DNA of 64,000 nt from Sporosarcina sp. ACRSM (GCF_022346545.1 NZ_JAKRNU010000001.1:372001-436000); one strand, 5' to 3'; positions 1 to 9,153 are shown, numbered from the stretch's first letter. Numbers and translations: made by a program. The notes: generated by a model from the sequence alone, not told the origin.

Positions 1-1409
1 ACAAGTCCCATCGCAATCCCTGCAACTGGTGCTTTCAAAGGTACACCTGCATCCATCATCGCCATTGTCGAAGCACAGATCGAAGCTTGGGAAGATGATC
101 CGTTCGATTCAAGCACTTCCGCAACAAGGCGGATCGTATACGGGAATTCAGACTCACTCGGAATGACCGCTTCAAGTGCGCGCTCACCAAGTGCACCGTG
201 ACCGATTTCACGGCGTCCCGGCGCACGAATCGGACCTGTTTCACCGACACTGAAGTTCGGGAAGTTATAGTGGTGCATAAAACGTTTCGTTTCTTCTAGC
301 CCCAGTCCATCGATGATCTGTACCTCACCCAATGCACCAAGTGTACAAATGCTCAAAGCTTGTGTCTGTCCACGTGTAAACAGTCCGGAGCCGTGCGTTC
401 GCGGTAAAATACCAACTTCCGAAGCAAGCGGGCGGATTTCTTCCAGACCGCGGCCATCTGGACGGACTTTTTCATCCGTAATGAGGCGGCGCACTTCGTC
501 TTTGACAAGTTGATCCAATACCGCTTTCACTTGTTTCATCGTCGCTTCATCCGCTTCGTTTTCCGTATAGCGCTCGATCACCGCGTCTTTCACTGCGTTG
601 ATCGCATCTTCACGCGCATGCTTTTCTTCTGTTTGGATTGCCTGCACAAGATCTTTTTCGGAACTGTTTTTGATATCCGCTAAAATGGTTTGATCCAACT
701 CGAACAATTCAATTTCCATTTTGGCCTTGCCGACTTCCGCAACGATTTTCTCTTGGAATTCGATCAGCTTAATGATTTCTTCATGTCCGAACATGATCGC
801 TTCTAGCATGACATCTTCCGGGATTTCCTGTGCGCCCGCTTCAACCATGTTGATCGCATCTTTCGTTCCTGCGACGATCAGATCCAAATCGCCTGCCTCC
901 AACTGTGCTGGCGTCGGATTGACGATGAATTGTCCGTCGATCCGTCCGATTTGAACACCCGCAATCGGACCTTCGAACGGAATGTCCGAGATGGACAATG
1001 CCAATGAAGAACCGATCATCGCTGCCATTTCAGGTGAACAATCCTGATCGACCGACATAACGAGCGAAATGACTTGTACGTCATTCCGGAATCCGTCCGC
1101 AAACAAAGGCCGGATCGGACGGTCAATCAGACGGCTCGTTAACACCGCTTTTTCCGATGGACGACCTTCACGTTTAATGAAGCCTCCTGGAATTTTCCCG
1201 ACCGCGTACATCCGCTCCTCATAATTGACCGTAAGCGGGAAAAAATCTAGCCCTCGCGGCGTTTTGGATGATGTTGCCGTCGCAAGTATTGTTGAATCGC
1301 CATAACGGACCAATACGGCTCCGTTCGCTTGTTTTGCAAGTTGACCGGTCTCGATCGTCAACGGACGACCCGCCCAATCCAGTTTGAACACTTTTTTTAG
1401 TTCTGTCAT
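1..1409 (-). CDS. pnp: Polynucleotide phosphorylase (PNPase), C-terminus cut by window edge
   Basis: This gene encodes the 3'-5' phosphorolytic exoribonuclease of mRNA decay. About 469 N-terminal codons are present of roughly 700 usual for the family, because the frame stays open to base 1. The protein starts [15 protein letters not shown] and continues with the first RNase PH domain, including the stretch [11 protein letters not shown]. An all-helical linker follows, and then the second RNase PH core begins ([19 protein letters not shown], then [13 protein letters not shown]). The missing part would carry the rest of core 2 plus the KH and S1 domains. The ATG is preceded by GGAGAGGAG about 8 bases upstream. 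It follows rpsO as in other Bacillales, but a terminator and about 400 bp of repeat-rich DNA lie between the two, so pnp is probably transcribed from its own promoter. I see no convincing -35/-10 pair there. Identification is certain. Confidence 0.97.
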   Translation of the reverse strand, partial: MTELKKVFKLDWAGRPLTIETGQLAKQANGAVLVRYGDSTILATATSSKTPRGLDFFPLTVNYEERMYAVGKIPGGFIKREGRPSEKAVLTSRLIDRPIRPLFADGFRNDVQVISLVMSVDQDCSPEMAAMIGSSLALSISDIPFEGPIAGVQIGRIDGQFIVNPTPAQLEAGDLDLIVAGTKDAINMVEAGAQEIPEDVMLEAIMFGHEEIIKLIEFQEKIVAEVGKAKMEIELFELDQTILADIKNSSEKDLVQAIQTEEKHAREDAINAVKDAVIERYTENEADEATMKQVKAVLDQLVKDEVRRLITDEKVRPDGRGLEEIRPLASEVGILPRTHGSGLFTRGQTQALSICTLGALGEVQIIDGLGLEETKRFMHHYNFPNFSVGETGPIRAPGRREIGHGALGERALEAVIPSESEFPYTIRLVAEVLESNGSSSQASICASTMAMMDAGVPLKAPVAGIAMGL

Positions 1410-1497
1410 TATAGAACTCCTCTCCATATTCCAGCCTAAACTATAGACGTTGTATGTATAGCATTAGTGTAAGTGATAGCGCTCTGTAAATACAAGT

Positions 1498-1602
1498 TTT
1501 ATCTTTATTCAGCAGAAGTCTCCCACCCTAATAGGTGGTGGGTTACATGAAGTTTTGTCTCCTCTTGGGCGGGTATTCAAATGCCCGCTGAATAAAGATA
1601 AA
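1498..1602. repeat. Inverted-repeat element with perfect 16-bp ends (REP/MITE-like)
   Basis: Perfect 16-bp inverted arms at 1498-1513 (TTTATCTTTATTCAGC) and 1587-1602 flank about 73 bp. The interior holds two smaller stems: CCCACC paired with GGTGG around 1521-1540, and GCGGG paired with CCCGC around 1570-1588. The block has no ORF and is richer in GC stems than its surroundings. It looks like a mobile palindromic intergenic element. A non-autonomous relative of an IS200/IS605-type element is possible but not shown. It sits between the rpsO terminator and the pnp start. Confidence 0.7.
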
Positions 1603-1756
1603 GCCTCCGGCGGATGTCACGGATTTTGAAAGGAATCAATTGCGTTTATCTAAGTGCCTTAATTTCCGCAAAAAACGCAGAAATACGGCAAATCGAACCC
1701 TTCGCCGTTCGATTCGCAATTCAAAATCCGGACGCAATTACGCCGAGGCGTAATTG
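1603..1756. repeat. Multi-hairpin block adjoining the inverted-repeat element
   Basis: Directly next to the 16-bp inverted repeat are three nested or tandem inverted repeats. GGATTTTGAA (1621-1630) pairs with TTCAAAATCC (1720-1729). AATCGAAC (1691-1698) pairs with GTTCGATT (1707-1714). CAATTACGCC (1735-1744) pairs perfectly with GGCGTAATTG (1747-1756). None is followed by a T-run on either strand, so these are not simple terminators. The motifs AATTTCCGC and CGCAATTCAAAA recur in the polC-rimP gap. From 1757 to 1907 I see only AT-rich sequence without a supported feature. Confidence 0.6.
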
Positions 1757-1907
1757 ATTATCATATACCGTCATCATGACACATTTATATAGTATAACAC
1801 TTTATTGTGGAATCTAAAATAGAATGGGGTAAATGGTATGTGTAAATATTCCTGAATATAATTCCAACCTGTCGGCATTTATATTTTCATCAAGTCTAGT
1901 GAATATC

Positions 1908-1935
1908 AAAAAAAGCAGGCGCAATGCCTGCTTTT
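1908..1935 (-). terminator. Rho-independent terminator of rpsO
   Basis: Read on the minus strand, the stem AAAAGCAGGC / GCCTGCTTTT with a 5-base loop ends in a run of T. It starts 15 bp after the rpsO stop codon. It should separate rpsO transcription from pnp. Confidence 0.85.
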
Positions 1936-1949
1936 CGGTAGTCATCTTA

Positions 1950-2219
1950 TTAACGGCGTAGGCCGAGTTTAGCAATAAGATCACGGTAACGCTGAACTTC
2001 GTTTTCACGTAGGTACTTCAAAAGTCTTTTACGTGTTCCGATCATTTTGTAAAGACCGCGACGTGAGTGGTGGTCTTTCTTATGCGTACGGAAATGTTCT
2101 GTCAGGTTATTGATCTCTTCAGTAAGGATAGCGATCTGAACATCTGCAGATCCAGTATCGTTTTCATGAATTTTGTATTCGTTGATCAATTCATTTTTAC
2201 GCTCTTGTGTAATAGCCAT
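1950..2219 (-). CDS. rpsO: 30S ribosomal protein S15
   Basis: This is an 89-residue primary 16S rRNA-binding protein of the small-subunit platform. The sequence [19 protein letters not shown], then [21 protein letters not shown], and the C-terminal [26 protein letters not shown] are hallmark S15. The start chosen is the ATG at 2219, which has GGAGGTG 6 bases upstream; an in-frame ATG 15 bases further out has no such site. The gene has its own likely promoter just after ribF and a strong terminator, so it is probably monocistronic. S15 is known in several bacteria to repress its own mRNA through a leader structure, and the leader here is about 90 nt. Confidence 0.98.
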   Translation of the reverse strand: MAITQERKNELINEYKIHENDTGSADVQIAILTEEINNLTEHFRTHKKDHHSRRGLYKMIGTRKRLLKYLRENEVQRYRDLIAKLGLRR

Positions 2220-2310
2220 CCTTTTCACCTCCAATGATTAAGATATCCCCGGTTCCCGAGCAAACGTTGGTGAATCGCTTTGCCAAGGAATGGTTCGTGC
2301 TTAATGGCAC
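2220..2310 (-). promoter_or_regulatory. Structured rpsO leader, possible S15 autoregulatory RNA
   Basis: Between the putative promoter and the rpsO ribosome binding site lies a leader of about 90 nt. It can form GTGC/GCAC near its 5' end, a stem joining GCAAAGCG to CGTTTGC, and an outer pairing of GAACC with GGTTC-type segments. Autogenous S15 control through a multi-stem leader is established in Geobacillus and others. That this particular leader does so is inference. Confidence 0.4.
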
Positions 2311-2316
2311 TTATCA

Positions 2317-2345
2317 AGTTTAGCATACTGGCATTTGAAATGCAA
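2317..2345 (-). promoter_or_regulatory. Putative sigma-A promoter of rpsO
   Basis: The minus strand shows TTGCAT, a 17-bp spacer, then TAAACT preceded by TGC (extended -10). The -35 box begins 3 bp after the ribF stop codon. Both hexamers are imperfect, so this is moderate evidence. Confidence 0.45.
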
Positions 2346-2347
2346 CC

Positions 2348-3292
2348 TCAACGTTGTGCCGACAGGATCTCTTTTGCTTGTTGTGCATCTTTTTTCAGCT
2401 GTTCAATCAATGCATCTACCGAATCAAACTTCTTTTCTTCCCGTATATGCCCAATCCAATCGACAGCCACTTCTTTTCCGTATAGATCACCTTCGAAGTC
2501 CAGTACATACACTTCCACAACCGGCGCTTGGGCTGTTTCATGAAAGGTCGGCTTCACACCGACGTTGCAGACACCATCAAGGGTCTTTCCTTCCACCGTA
2601 AACTGGACTGCATAGACGCCGTTCGCAGGGAGGACCGGTTTGTTGTCAGGTAAGACGTTAGCTGTCGGGAAACCGAGCAAACGGCCGCGTTTTTCACCAT
2701 GGACGACCTTCCCGATCGTGCGAAACGACCTTCCTAAAAGGGAGGAGGCCTCTTCAACATTTCCTGCCGCCAGCAATTGACGGATTCGGGATGAGGAAAC
2801 TTTCTCTTCTTTGTCCGTCACTTTATCTACAACCGTTGTGCCATATTCTCCGTTCGCTAAAGCCGCCATTTGTTCCATCGTACCTGCCCCTTTTGAACCG
2901 AACGTAAAATCGAAGCCGGCTGTCACATGTTTGACCCCTAGCTTTTTTATAAAAATATCAACGAATTGTTCAGGTGAAAGCGATGCAAGTGCCCAATCGA
3001 ACGTGACGACAAACAGCGTATCGACGCCCATTGTGCGAAGCAATCGGACTTTCTCTGGAAATTGTGTAATATAGCTTACTTTGCTCGTTCCATCCCCGAA
3101 AAGATGGGAGGGATGCGGGTCGAATGTCATGACAGCAGAACGGATGCCAAGCTCTCTTGCTTTCTCCTGTGCTGCTCGGATAACGGTTTGATGCCCTTTA
3201 TGCAAACCGTCGAAAAAGCCAATGGCCAGTGAATACGGTTCATCATGACCGCCAGCCGTTTTTTCCGGATAATGTAATCTATGGATCTCCAT
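2348..3292 (-). CDS. ribF: Bifunctional riboflavin kinase / FMN adenylyltransferase (FAD synthetase)
   Basis: This 314-residue enzyme converts riboflavin to FMN and then FAD in the cytoplasm. The N-terminal nucleotidyltransferase domain shows GFFDGLHKGHQ near residues 25-35, the HxGH-type adenylyl transfer motif, and later SSSRIRQLL. The C-terminal flavokinase domain begins near GRSFRTIGKVVHGEKRGRLLG with the FPTANV motif, and ends with the helix KKFDSVDALIEQLKKD. I chose the ATG at 3292, where AGGGGTG lies 6 bases upstream, over a GTG three codons earlier that would overlap that site. It lies 12 bp after truB and is probably co-transcribed with it. I see no FMN riboswitch in the gap. The B. 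subtilis counterpart is called ribC. Confidence 0.96.
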   Translation of the reverse strand: MEIHRLHYPEKTAGGHDEPYSLAIGFFDGLHKGHQTVIRAAQEKARELGIRSAVMTFDPHPSHLFGDGTSKVSYITQFPEKVRLLRTMGVDTLFVVTFDWALASLSPEQFVDIFIKKLGVKHVTAGFDFTFGSKGAGTMEQMAALANGEYGTTVVDKVTDKEEKVSSSRIRQLLAAGNVEEASSLLGRSFRTIGKVVHGEKRGRLLGFPTANVLPDNKPVLPANGVYAVQFTVEGKTLDGVCNVGVKPTFHETAQAPVVEVYVLDFEGDLYGKEVAVDWIGHIREEKKFDSVDALIEQLKKDAQQAKEILSAQR

Positions 3293-3304
3293 TGTTGTCA
3301 CCCC

Positions 3305-4216
3305 TTATTTATTCAAAGGAAACATCTTTTCAGGTTTCATCAACCCCGGTTTTGTAGGATGTTTTTTATAGACCGCCACTGCCCGATTCCCTTTGGTGAA
3401 CACGATCGGGCTTCCGTCCTGTAATTGTGGATGTTCAGGCAAAACTTGTCCATTCAGTACTTTGTCATAGAGCTCCCCATCGATTTCCACCGTTTGAAAA
3501 TCGGCTAATGCCTCTTCAAGCGGTCTTAAAAGGGTGCCGATCTGCCCTTTTCCCTGCAATTCCTTCACTTCATCCAATGTCCGGCAGTCACCTTCTCTGA
3601 AGCTTCCTGAAGCTGTACGGACGAGGGAAGCCATATGTGCTGGATAGCCGAGCAACTCACCGATTTGAACGGCTAGCGTCCGGATATAAGTTCCTTTGCC
3701 GCAAGCGATCCGGATGCGGAACTGGATGACTTCCCCTTCCAACAAATCGACGGCATCGAGCCACTCGATTTCATGGATCTGCACTTTCCGTTCCGGCCGC
3801 TCGACTTCAATTCCTTTGCGTGCATATTCATAAAGCTTACGGCCCTTCACTTTCACCGCAGAATACATCGGAGGGATTTGTGTAATCTCCCCTGTCAATT
3901 GAGCAAGCGCTTCCTCTAACTCGTTTCGTGTCACGCGTTTCATCGACAAATCGGAAGCGACGATCGCACCATCGGCATCTTCCGTTTCCGTTGAAGTCCC
4001 GATCGAAACGACGGCGACATATTCTTTTCCGGAATCTGTCACATACTCCGCCACTTTCGTTGCCTGCCCGATACAAATCGGCAATACGCCTTCCACATTC
4101 GGATCAAGCGTGCCCGTATGACCTACTTTTTTGGTACCGAGAATTTTCCGCAATTTGAAAATGCAATCATGTGAGGTCATCCCTTTTTCTTTCCATAATG
4201 GCAAAATTCCGTCCAT
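3305..4216 (-). CDS. truB: tRNA pseudouridine-55 synthase
   Basis: TruB isomerises U55 in the T loop of all elongator tRNAs. The 303-residue protein opens MDGILPLWKEKGMTSHD and carries GHTGTLDPNVEG, whose Asp38 is the catalytic aspartate of the family. Further conserved blocks are PPMYSAVKVKGRKLYEYAR and RIACGKGTYIRTLA. A PUA-like C-terminal region follows, ending near KHPTKPGLMKPEKMF. A good AGAGGGG site precedes the ATG. It follows rbfA after a 125-bp gap that contains a hairpin, and precedes ribF by 12 bp of spacing; the rbfA-truB-ribF order is the usual one. Confidence 0.97.
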   Translation of the reverse strand: MDGILPLWKEKGMTSHDCIFKLRKILGTKKVGHTGTLDPNVEGVLPICIGQATKVAEYVTDSGKEYVAVVSIGTSTETEDADGAIVASDLSMKRVTRNELEEALAQLTGEITQIPPMYSAVKVKGRKLYEYARKGIEVERPERKVQIHEIEWLDAVDLLEGEVIQFRIRIACGKGTYIRTLAVQIGELLGYPAHMASLVRTASGSFREGDCRTLDEVKELQGKGQIGTLLRPLEEALADFQTVEIDGELYDKVLNGQVLPEHPQLQDGSPIVFTKGNRAVAVYKKHPTKPGLMKPEKMFPLNK

Positions 4217-4265
4217 AATTAAACCCCTCTTTAGCGTTCAACTTTCATTCATATGTATGGAAATA

Positions 4266-4303
4266 GAGGAAGCCGGAAAATCCATGCGGACACCGACTTC
4301 CTC
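4266..4303 (-). terminator. Terminator-like stem-loop between rbfA and truB
   Basis: The minus strand has GAGGAAGTCGG and CCGGCTTCCTC arms of 11 bp (one G-T pair) with a 16-base loop, followed by only TATTTCC. The weak T-tract suggests attenuation or mRNA processing rather than full termination inside this operon. Confidence 0.45.
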
Positions 4304-4341
4304 CATTTTAACATTTTCTAATTGTCCAGACTCCACTTTTT

Positions 4342-4692
4342 TTAGTCCTCTTGATCTGTTTTCACCTGTCTGAGAAGCGTATCGATCCGATTTCCGTAGG
4401 CAACGGAATCATCGAATTCGAACTTGATCTCCGGTGTGACGCGAAGTCTGATTCGCTGGCCGATTTCAGTGCGAATGAATCCCTTCGCTTTATTCAGGCC
4501 TTTCAGCGTCTCTTCTTTTTCTTGCTCTTTTCCAAGCACTGAAATAAAAATCGTCGCTTGTTGAAGATCGCCGGTCACTTCGACGTCAGTGACAGTTACA
4601 AAACCGATTCGTGGATCTTTCAATTTTTGGCCGATGATGGCGCCCAGTTCTTTTTTCATCTGTTCTGCGACACGGTTAGCACGCATGGACAT
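4342..4692 (-). CDS. rbfA: 30S ribosome-binding factor A
   Basis: RbfA is a small KH-fold protein that helps mature the 5' end of 16S rRNA and leaves once the 30S subunit is ready. The 116-residue sequence begins [20 protein letters not shown] and contains [19 protein letters not shown] and a C-terminal [17 protein letters not shown], all typical. The ATG at 4692 has GGGGTGA 8 bases upstream; a second ATG two codons in is possible. It sits between ylxP and truB in the nusA-infB cluster, where ribosome assembly and translation initiation genes are grouped. Confidence 0.97.
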   Translation of the reverse strand: MSMRANRVAEQMKKELGAIIGQKLKDPRIGFVTVTDVEVTGDLQQATIFISVLGKEQEKEETLKGLNKAKGFIRTEIGQRIRLRVTPEIKFEFDDSVAYGNRIDTLLRQVKTDQED

Positions 4693-4714
4693 GGATGGTC
4701 ACCCCGATTCCGTA

Positions 4715-4993
4715 TCAATAATAATCGAGTGTAAGGTTGGACATTTCCCATTCCGGATTGGACTCCAGAAAACGAATCGCCCGCCTTACCTCACGCTCAG
4801 CAGCATCCTTCGATGATGCCGTGGCAACAATTGCGATTGTCGTCCGTTGCCATAGGTCTTGATGGTCCACTTCCGCGATAGAGACATTATAAGCATTTTT
4901 CACTCTGTCCGTCATACGCTTCAATACAGATCGCTTCCCTTTTAAAGAAGCTACGTCCGGAATGAAAAATGTGCATTCCGCATAGACAATCAT
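4715..4993 (-). CDS. ylxP: DUF503 family protein YlxP
   Basis: This is a 92-residue conserved protein of the DUF503 (YlxP) family, beginning [21 protein letters not shown]. The family is nearly always found between infB and rbfA in Firmicutes, and a role in ribosome or RNA metabolism has been proposed from that context. A precise activity is not established. Its start codon overlaps the infB stop codon (ATGA), so translation is probably coupled. No membrane segment or signal peptide is visible. The sequence is short but the family assignment is clear. Confidence 0.93.
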   Translation of the reverse strand: MIVYAECTFFIPDVASLKGKRSVLKRMTDRVKNAYNVSIAEVDHQDLWQRTTIAIVATASSKDAAEREVRRAIRFLESNPEWEMSNLTLDYY

Positions 4994-7317
4994 ACCCGTT
5001 TAATTTCCTCCATCACGTAGGCTTCAATGATATCGCCTTCTTTGATGTCATTGAAGTTTTTAATCGTAACTCCACATTCATACCCTTTTGCGACTTCTTT
5101 CGCATCGTCTTTGAAGCGTTTCAACGTATCCAGTTCCCCTTCAAAAATGACGATATTATCACGGATGATTCGAACGCTTGAGTCACGTGTAATTTTACCG
5201 TCTGTTACATAGCTTCCCGCAATCGTACCGATTTTAGACACTTTGAATGTTTCACGAACTTCAAGTTGGCCGATCACTTTTTCTTCGTATTCCGGATCAA
5301 GCATACCTTTCATCGCGGATTCGATTTCTTCGATCACCTTGTAGATGACACGGTGTTGACGAATATCGACGCCTTCTTCTTCCGCTGCACGTTTTGCATT
5401 GACATCCGGACGAACGTTGAAGCCAATCACAATCGCATTGGAAGCCGCTGCCAATGAAATATCCGATTCATTGATCGCCCCGGCACCCGTGTGGATGATT
5501 TTGACATTGACTCCTTCGACCTCGATTTTCATGAGAGAGGCTGCCATCGCTTCAACCGTACCTTGTACATCTGCTTTTACGATGAGGTTCAATTCTTTCA
5601 TTTCACCTTGTTTCATTTGATCGAACAAGTTATCGAGCGTAACGCGTGTTTTCTCCACACGTTGCTCTTGCAATGCCTCGCCCGCTCTGGATTCACCGAT
5701 TTGACGCGCTGTCTTCTCATCTTCGAAGACGACAAAACGGTCACCCGCTTGCGGTACATCGCTTAGTCCTGTAATTTCAACCGGCGTAGATGGTCCGGCT
5801 TCTTTAACCCGTCGACCAATGTCATTGATCATTGCACGAACTCTTCCGTATGTGTTGCCGACAACGATCGGGTCACCGACATGAAGTGTTCCATCTTGGA
5901 CAAGAAGGGTTGCCACGGATCCGCGGCCACGATCCAATTGTGCTTCGATGACCGTTCCACGAGCACGAATTGCAGGGTTCGCCTTCAGCTCGCCGACTTC
6001 GGCAACGAGCAAGACCATTTCAAGCAGATGATCGATCCCTTCACCTTTCAATGCGGAAATTGGTGCAAAAATCGTATCGCCGCCCCAATCTTCAGCAACG
6101 AGTCCATGTTCTGTCAATTCCTGCATAACACGATCCGGATTCGCCGTCGGTTTATCCATCTTGTTCACTGCTACGATGATCGGTACTTCTGCCGCTTTCG
6201 CATGGTTGATCGCTTCGATCGTTTGTGGCATGACACCATCATCCGCCGCTACAACAAGAATGGTAAGATCCGTTACTTTCGCTCCACGTGCACGCATCGT
6301 CGTGAATGCTGCGTGGCCCGGTGTATCCAAGAACGTGATTTTCTTGCCGTGTTCTTCGATTTGGTAAGCACCGATATGCTGGGTGATCCCTCCAGCTTCG
6401 CCTTGTGTTACTTTCGTATTTCGGATCGAATCCAATAATGTCGTTTTACCATGGTCGACGTGCCCCATGATTGTCACAACCGGTGGACGCTCTGTTTGTC
6501 CCTCGGCCGTTTCTTCGGACTCCTCGAAATAGATTTCAAGATCTGTCACATCAATGCGGATTTCTTCTTCTACCTCTACACCGTAGTCGGCACAAATCAG
6601 TTCGATGGCATCTTGGTCAAGCTCTTGGTTAATCGTCGCCATGACACCAAGCATGAACAGTTTTTTAATGATTTCGGACGGTTCACGATGGAGCTTTTGC
6701 GCCAATTCTGCCACGGACAATGATTCGTAAAACGTGATTTTTTCCGGTAACGGTTGTTCCACTTTCGGCTGTGGTGCTGGACGGTATCTTCTTCGCCCTT
6801 GGTTAATTCCCTTTGCGGGCGGACGACCGCCGCGACCACCTGGACGGTTCTGTCCGCCTTGTGCTGGACGATTACCGCCTTGACCGCCTGTTGGACGGTT
6901 TTGCCCGCCTTGCGCTGGACGATTACCGCCTTGGCCGCCTGCTGGGCGATTTTGTCCACCTTGTGCTGGACGATTACCACCTTGGCCGCCTGCTGGGCGA
7001 TTTTGTCCACCTTGTGCTGGACGATTACCACCTTGGCCGCCTGCTGGGCGATTTTGCCCGCCTTGCGCTGGACGGTTACCGCTTTGGCGGTTATTTTTTT
7101 GTCCGTTGTTCGTGTTGTTAGCAGATGTGTTCGGCTTCGATGTTTGTTGATTGCTTGTTTTGCCGGCAAATTTACGGTCCAGTTTGGAAACCGCCTCCGA
7201 ATCCAAAGTCGCCATATGGTTGCTGACACTCACATTATTTTTTGCTAACTCATCAATTACTTCTTTACTTGTCCGATTCACTTTTTTCGCGTATTCATGT
7301 ACACGTATTTTCGTCAT
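4990..7317 (-). CDS. infB: Translation initiation factor IF-2
   Basis: IF-2 is the GTPase that brings fMet-tRNA to the 30S subunit and promotes subunit joining. It is 775 residues from the ATG at 7317, which has GGGGGTG 5 bases upstream; a longer reading would add 17 non-conserved residues. An IF2_N motif ([19 protein letters not shown]) is followed by a disordered N/Q/G-rich linker containing a 17-residue tandem repeat at 81-163. A second IF2_N-like segment precedes the G domain, where GHVDHGKTT is at 285-293, followed by DTPGHAAF and NKMDK. Domains II, III and the fMet-binding C-terminal domain follow and end at [23 protein letters not shown]. Upstream ylxQ is 13 bp away and downstream ylxP overlaps by 4 bp. 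Confidence 0.98.
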   Translation of the reverse strand: MTKIRVHEYAKKVNRTSKEVIDELAKNNVSVSNHMATLDSEAVSKLDRKFAGKTSNQQTSKPNTSANNTNNGQKNNRQSGNRPAQGGQNRPAGGQGGNRPAQGGQNRPAGGQGGNRPAQGGQNRPAGGQGGNRPAQGGQNRPTGGQGGNRPAQGGQNRPGGRGGRPPAKGINQGRRRYRPAPQPKVEQPLPEKITFYESLSVAELAQKLHREPSEIIKKLFMLGVMATINQELDQDAIELICADYGVEVEEEIRIDVTDLEIYFEESEETAEGQTERPPVVTIMGHVDHGKTTLLDSIRNTKVTQGEAGGITQHIGAYQIEEHGKKITFLDTPGHAAFTTMRARGAKVTDLTILVVAADDGVMPQTIEAINHAKAAEVPIIVAVNKMDKPTANPDRVMQELTEHGLVAEDWGGDTIFAPISALKGEGIDHLLEMVLLVAEVGELKANPAIRARGTVIEAQLDRGRGSVATLLVQDGTLHVGDPIVVGNTYGRVRAMINDIGRRVKEAGPSTPVEITGLSDVPQAGDRFVVFEDEKTARQIGESRAGEALQEQRVEKTRVTLDNLFDQMKQGEMKELNLIVKADVQGTVEAMAASLMKIEVEGVNVKIIHTGAGAINESDISLAAASNAIVIGFNVRPDVNAKRAAEEEGVDIRQHRVIYKVIEEIESAMKGMLDPEYEEKVIGQLEVRETFKVSKIGTIAGSYVTDGKITRDSSVRIIRDNIVIFEGELDTLKRFKDDAKEVAKGYECGVTIKNFNDIKEGDIIEAYVMEEIKRV
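6826..7077 (-). repeat. Tandem 51-bp coding repeat in infB
   Basis: Four full copies and one partial copy of a 51-bp unit encode [17 protein letters not shown] in the IF-2 linker (residues 81-163). Copies are close to identical at the nucleotide level, including third positions, which points to recent slippage or unequal recombination. The tract is Gly/Gln/Arg-rich and probably disordered. Confidence 0.9.
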
Positions 7318-7330
7318 TAGCCCACCCCCG

Positions 7331-7642
7331 TTAATATTCGTTGAGGAGCCCGGACAATTTGCCGGCAAAGCCGGCGTCCGTTAGCGCGAGGACAACTCGC
7401 GACTCTTTTCCGATGGCATGCCCGAGATCTTCCCGACTCCCGAAGACATGCTTCTCAACGTTATAAGACGTACATTTATCAGTTATTTTTTTCATTGTGT
7501 TTTTAGAGGCATCTTCCGACACAATGACAAGTTGTGCATTGCCCGCACGAATTTCACGCACGACCAATTCCTCACCTGTTATGATTTTTCTTGCCCTTGC
7601 AGCCATACCAAGCATTTGAAATATCCGTTTCGAATCGGTCAT
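7331..7642 (-). CDS. ylxQ: L7Ae/L30e/S12e-family protein YlxQ
   Basis: This 103-residue protein has the L7Ae-like RNA-binding fold, recognisable from [17 protein letters not shown] near the N-terminus followed by the alternating strand pattern [17 protein letters not shown]. The family (YlxQ in B. subtilis) lies between ylxR and infB in many Firmicutes. By homology it binds kink-turn RNA, but its cellular target is not established. The start codon overlaps the end of ylxR by 4 bp (ATGA). No regulatory site of its own is visible. Confidence 0.93.
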   Translation of the reverse strand: MTDSKRIFQMLGMAARARKIITGEELVVREIRAGNAQLVIVSEDASKNTMKKITDKCTSYNVEKHVFGSREDLGHAIGKESRVVLALTDAGFAGKLSGLLNEY

Positions 7643-7917
7643 TTCAGTGCCTCTCGTCGGATGGCATGGAGTAGATCTTCATAGACTTGTTCTGGTACTG
7701 CCGTGCCCAGTTGACTTTCAATCGATCGATTACGGCGTGCCAACTCCACCGCTTCCTCGGATTTCGAAACATACGTCCCGCGACCGGATTTCTTACCAGT
7801 GAGATCGACTGAAACTTCCCCCTCTTTTGTGCGGACGATACGGATCATTTCCTTTTTCGGGAACATTTCACCGGACGCTGCACATTTTCGTAAAGGAATT
7901 TTTTTCATGCTCGCCAT
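7639..7917 (-). CDS. ylxR: YlxR family RNA-binding protein (RnpM)
   Basis: This is a 92-residue basic protein starting MASMKKIPLRKCAASGEMFPKKE with the family core SGRGTYVSKSEEAVELARR. The YlxR family binds RNA, and the B. subtilis protein has been reported to bind and modulate RNase P, hence the name RnpM. The ATG at 7917 has GGAGG 10 bases upstream; the ATG three codons later would be too far from it. The gene sits 18 bp after nusA and overlaps ylxQ, so it belongs to the rimP-nusA-infB transcription unit. Confidence 0.93.
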   Translation of the reverse strand: MASMKKIPLRKCAASGEMFPKKEMIRIVRTKEGEVSVDLTGKKSGRGTYVSKSEEAVELARRNRSIESQLGTAVPEQVYEDLLHAIRREALK

Positions 7918-7935
7918 CTATGGTCAGCCTCCTTC

Positions 7936-9132
7936 TCAGTCTTCGTCGTCCGAATACAAATCGATTGTTTCTTCCTCAAACTCAGTGGACGCTTCGTCTT
8001 CCACAAAATAAGGATCGTTCAACGCGAGTTCCTCATCCAATTGCCCTTCTGCTTCTTCCACGTGCGTTTCATCAAATGCTCGTGGATAGATGCCGAGTTC
8101 ACGGGCATCCGTCTCGCTTTTGATATCAATTTTCCAACCTGTCAATTTTGCAGCAAGTCGGGCATTTTGTCCACGTTTCCCGATTGCAAGCGACAATTGA
8201 TAGTCAGGTACGACGACCGTTGTCGACCGGTCTTCTTCGTTCACTTGAACGTCGATCACTTTTGACGGGCTTAGCGCGTTCGCCACAAAGATGACCGGAT
8301 CTTCGGACCACTCAACGATATCGATTTTTTCGCCATTCAATTCATTGGAAATCGATTGAACACGTGCACCTCTTGCTCCAACACATGAACCGACCGGATC
8401 CACCTCTTCGTTATTCGTATGGACCGAAATTTTGGAGCGATCACCCGCTTCTCGCGCAATCGATTTGATTTCGACGATGCCTTCGTAAATTTCTGGCACT
8501 TCGACCTCAAACAGCCTGCGAAGAAGACCTGGATGGGTTCTGGAAACAAACACTTGAGGACCACGTGACGTACGTTCAACTTTTGTAATATACACTTTTA
8601 TGCGGTCATGGGGTTGGTAAGTTTCAGTGGAAATCTGTTCGCCTGCCGGCAATACCGCCTCCACTTTTCCAAGACCGACATAGAGGTTGCGTGCATCTAA
8701 TCGCTCGACAATCCCGTTGACGATATCATCTTCCCGATCTACGTACTCTTCATAGATCAGCCCACGCTCCGCCTCTCTCACGCGCTGTGTCACGACTTGC
8801 TTAGCCGTTTGAGCGGCAATCCGGCCAAAGTCACGTGGCGTCACTTCTTCCTCGACGATGTCTTCTAATTCATAAGCCGGATTGATGCGCTGTGCATCTT
8901 CAAGCGAGATTTGTAAACGATCATCCTCCACTTCGTCTACAACGTCTTTCCGGGAATAGACTTTCATCGTCCCCTTATCTAGGTTCAAATCGACCCGCAC
9001 ATTCTGTGCCTGATTGAAATTGCGTTTATACGCAGTCACAAGTGCCGCTTCGATCGCTTCTACCAATACGTCCCTCGAAATGCCTTTCTGTTTTTCAAGG
9101 GCAGTCAATGCATCGAGTAGATCACTACTCAT
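7936..9132 (-). CDS. nusA: Transcription termination/antitermination factor NusA
   Basis: NusA binds RNA polymerase and nascent RNA to modulate pausing, termination and antitermination. The 398-residue protein begins [21 protein letters not shown], the RNAP-binding N-terminal domain. An S1 domain is visible around [24 protein letters not shown], and KH domains around [18 protein letters not shown] and [23 protein letters not shown]. The acidic tail ends in YSDDED, and there is no extra AR2-type domain, as usual in Firmicutes. I chose the third in-frame ATG (9132), the one matching family N-termini, with GGAG about 8 bases upstream. It is 21 bp downstream of rimP. Confidence 0.97.
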   Translation of the reverse strand: MSSDLLDALTALEKQKGISRDVLVEAIEAALVTAYKRNFNQAQNVRVDLNLDKGTMKVYSRKDVVDEVEDDRLQISLEDAQRINPAYELEDIVEEEVTPRDFGRIAAQTAKQVVTQRVREAERGLIYEEYVDREDDIVNGIVERLDARNLYVGLGKVEAVLPAGEQISTETYQPHDRIKVYITKVERTSRGPQVFVSRTHPGLLRRLFEVEVPEIYEGIVEIKSIAREAGDRSKISVHTNNEEVDPVGSCVGARGARVQSISNELNGEKIDIVEWSEDPVIFVANALSPSKVIDVQVNEEDRSTTVVVPDYQLSLAIGKRGQNARLAAKLTGWKIDIKSETDARELGIYPRAFDETHVEEAEGQLDEELALNDPYFVEDEASTEFEEETIDLYSDDED

Positions 9133-9153
9133 GTTCATCACTCCTACATTCAA

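Noticed and set aside
1735..1756. Rho-independent terminator in the rpsO-pnp gap
   Set aside because: The 10-bp perfect stem has no T-tract on either strand; better explained as part of the repeat block.
3293..3304. FMN riboswitch upstream of ribF
   Set aside because: truB and ribF are 12 bp apart; there is no room and no RFN element sequence.
5881..6438. Long plus-strand open frame (185 codons) opposite infB
   Set aside because: It is antisense to the conserved IF-2 G domain, has no ribosome binding site and encodes a low-complexity Cys/Arg/Phe-rich sequence; it is a shadow of codon bias.
6826..7077. CRISPR-like array
   Set aside because: Units are contiguous 51-bp coding repeats without unique spacers and lie in frame in infB; no cas genes are present.
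6754..7248. Plus-strand open frame with repeated peptide opposite the IF-2 repeat tract
   Set aside because: The repeats are the mirror of the 51-bp coding repeat of infB; no start signals and no recognisable domain.
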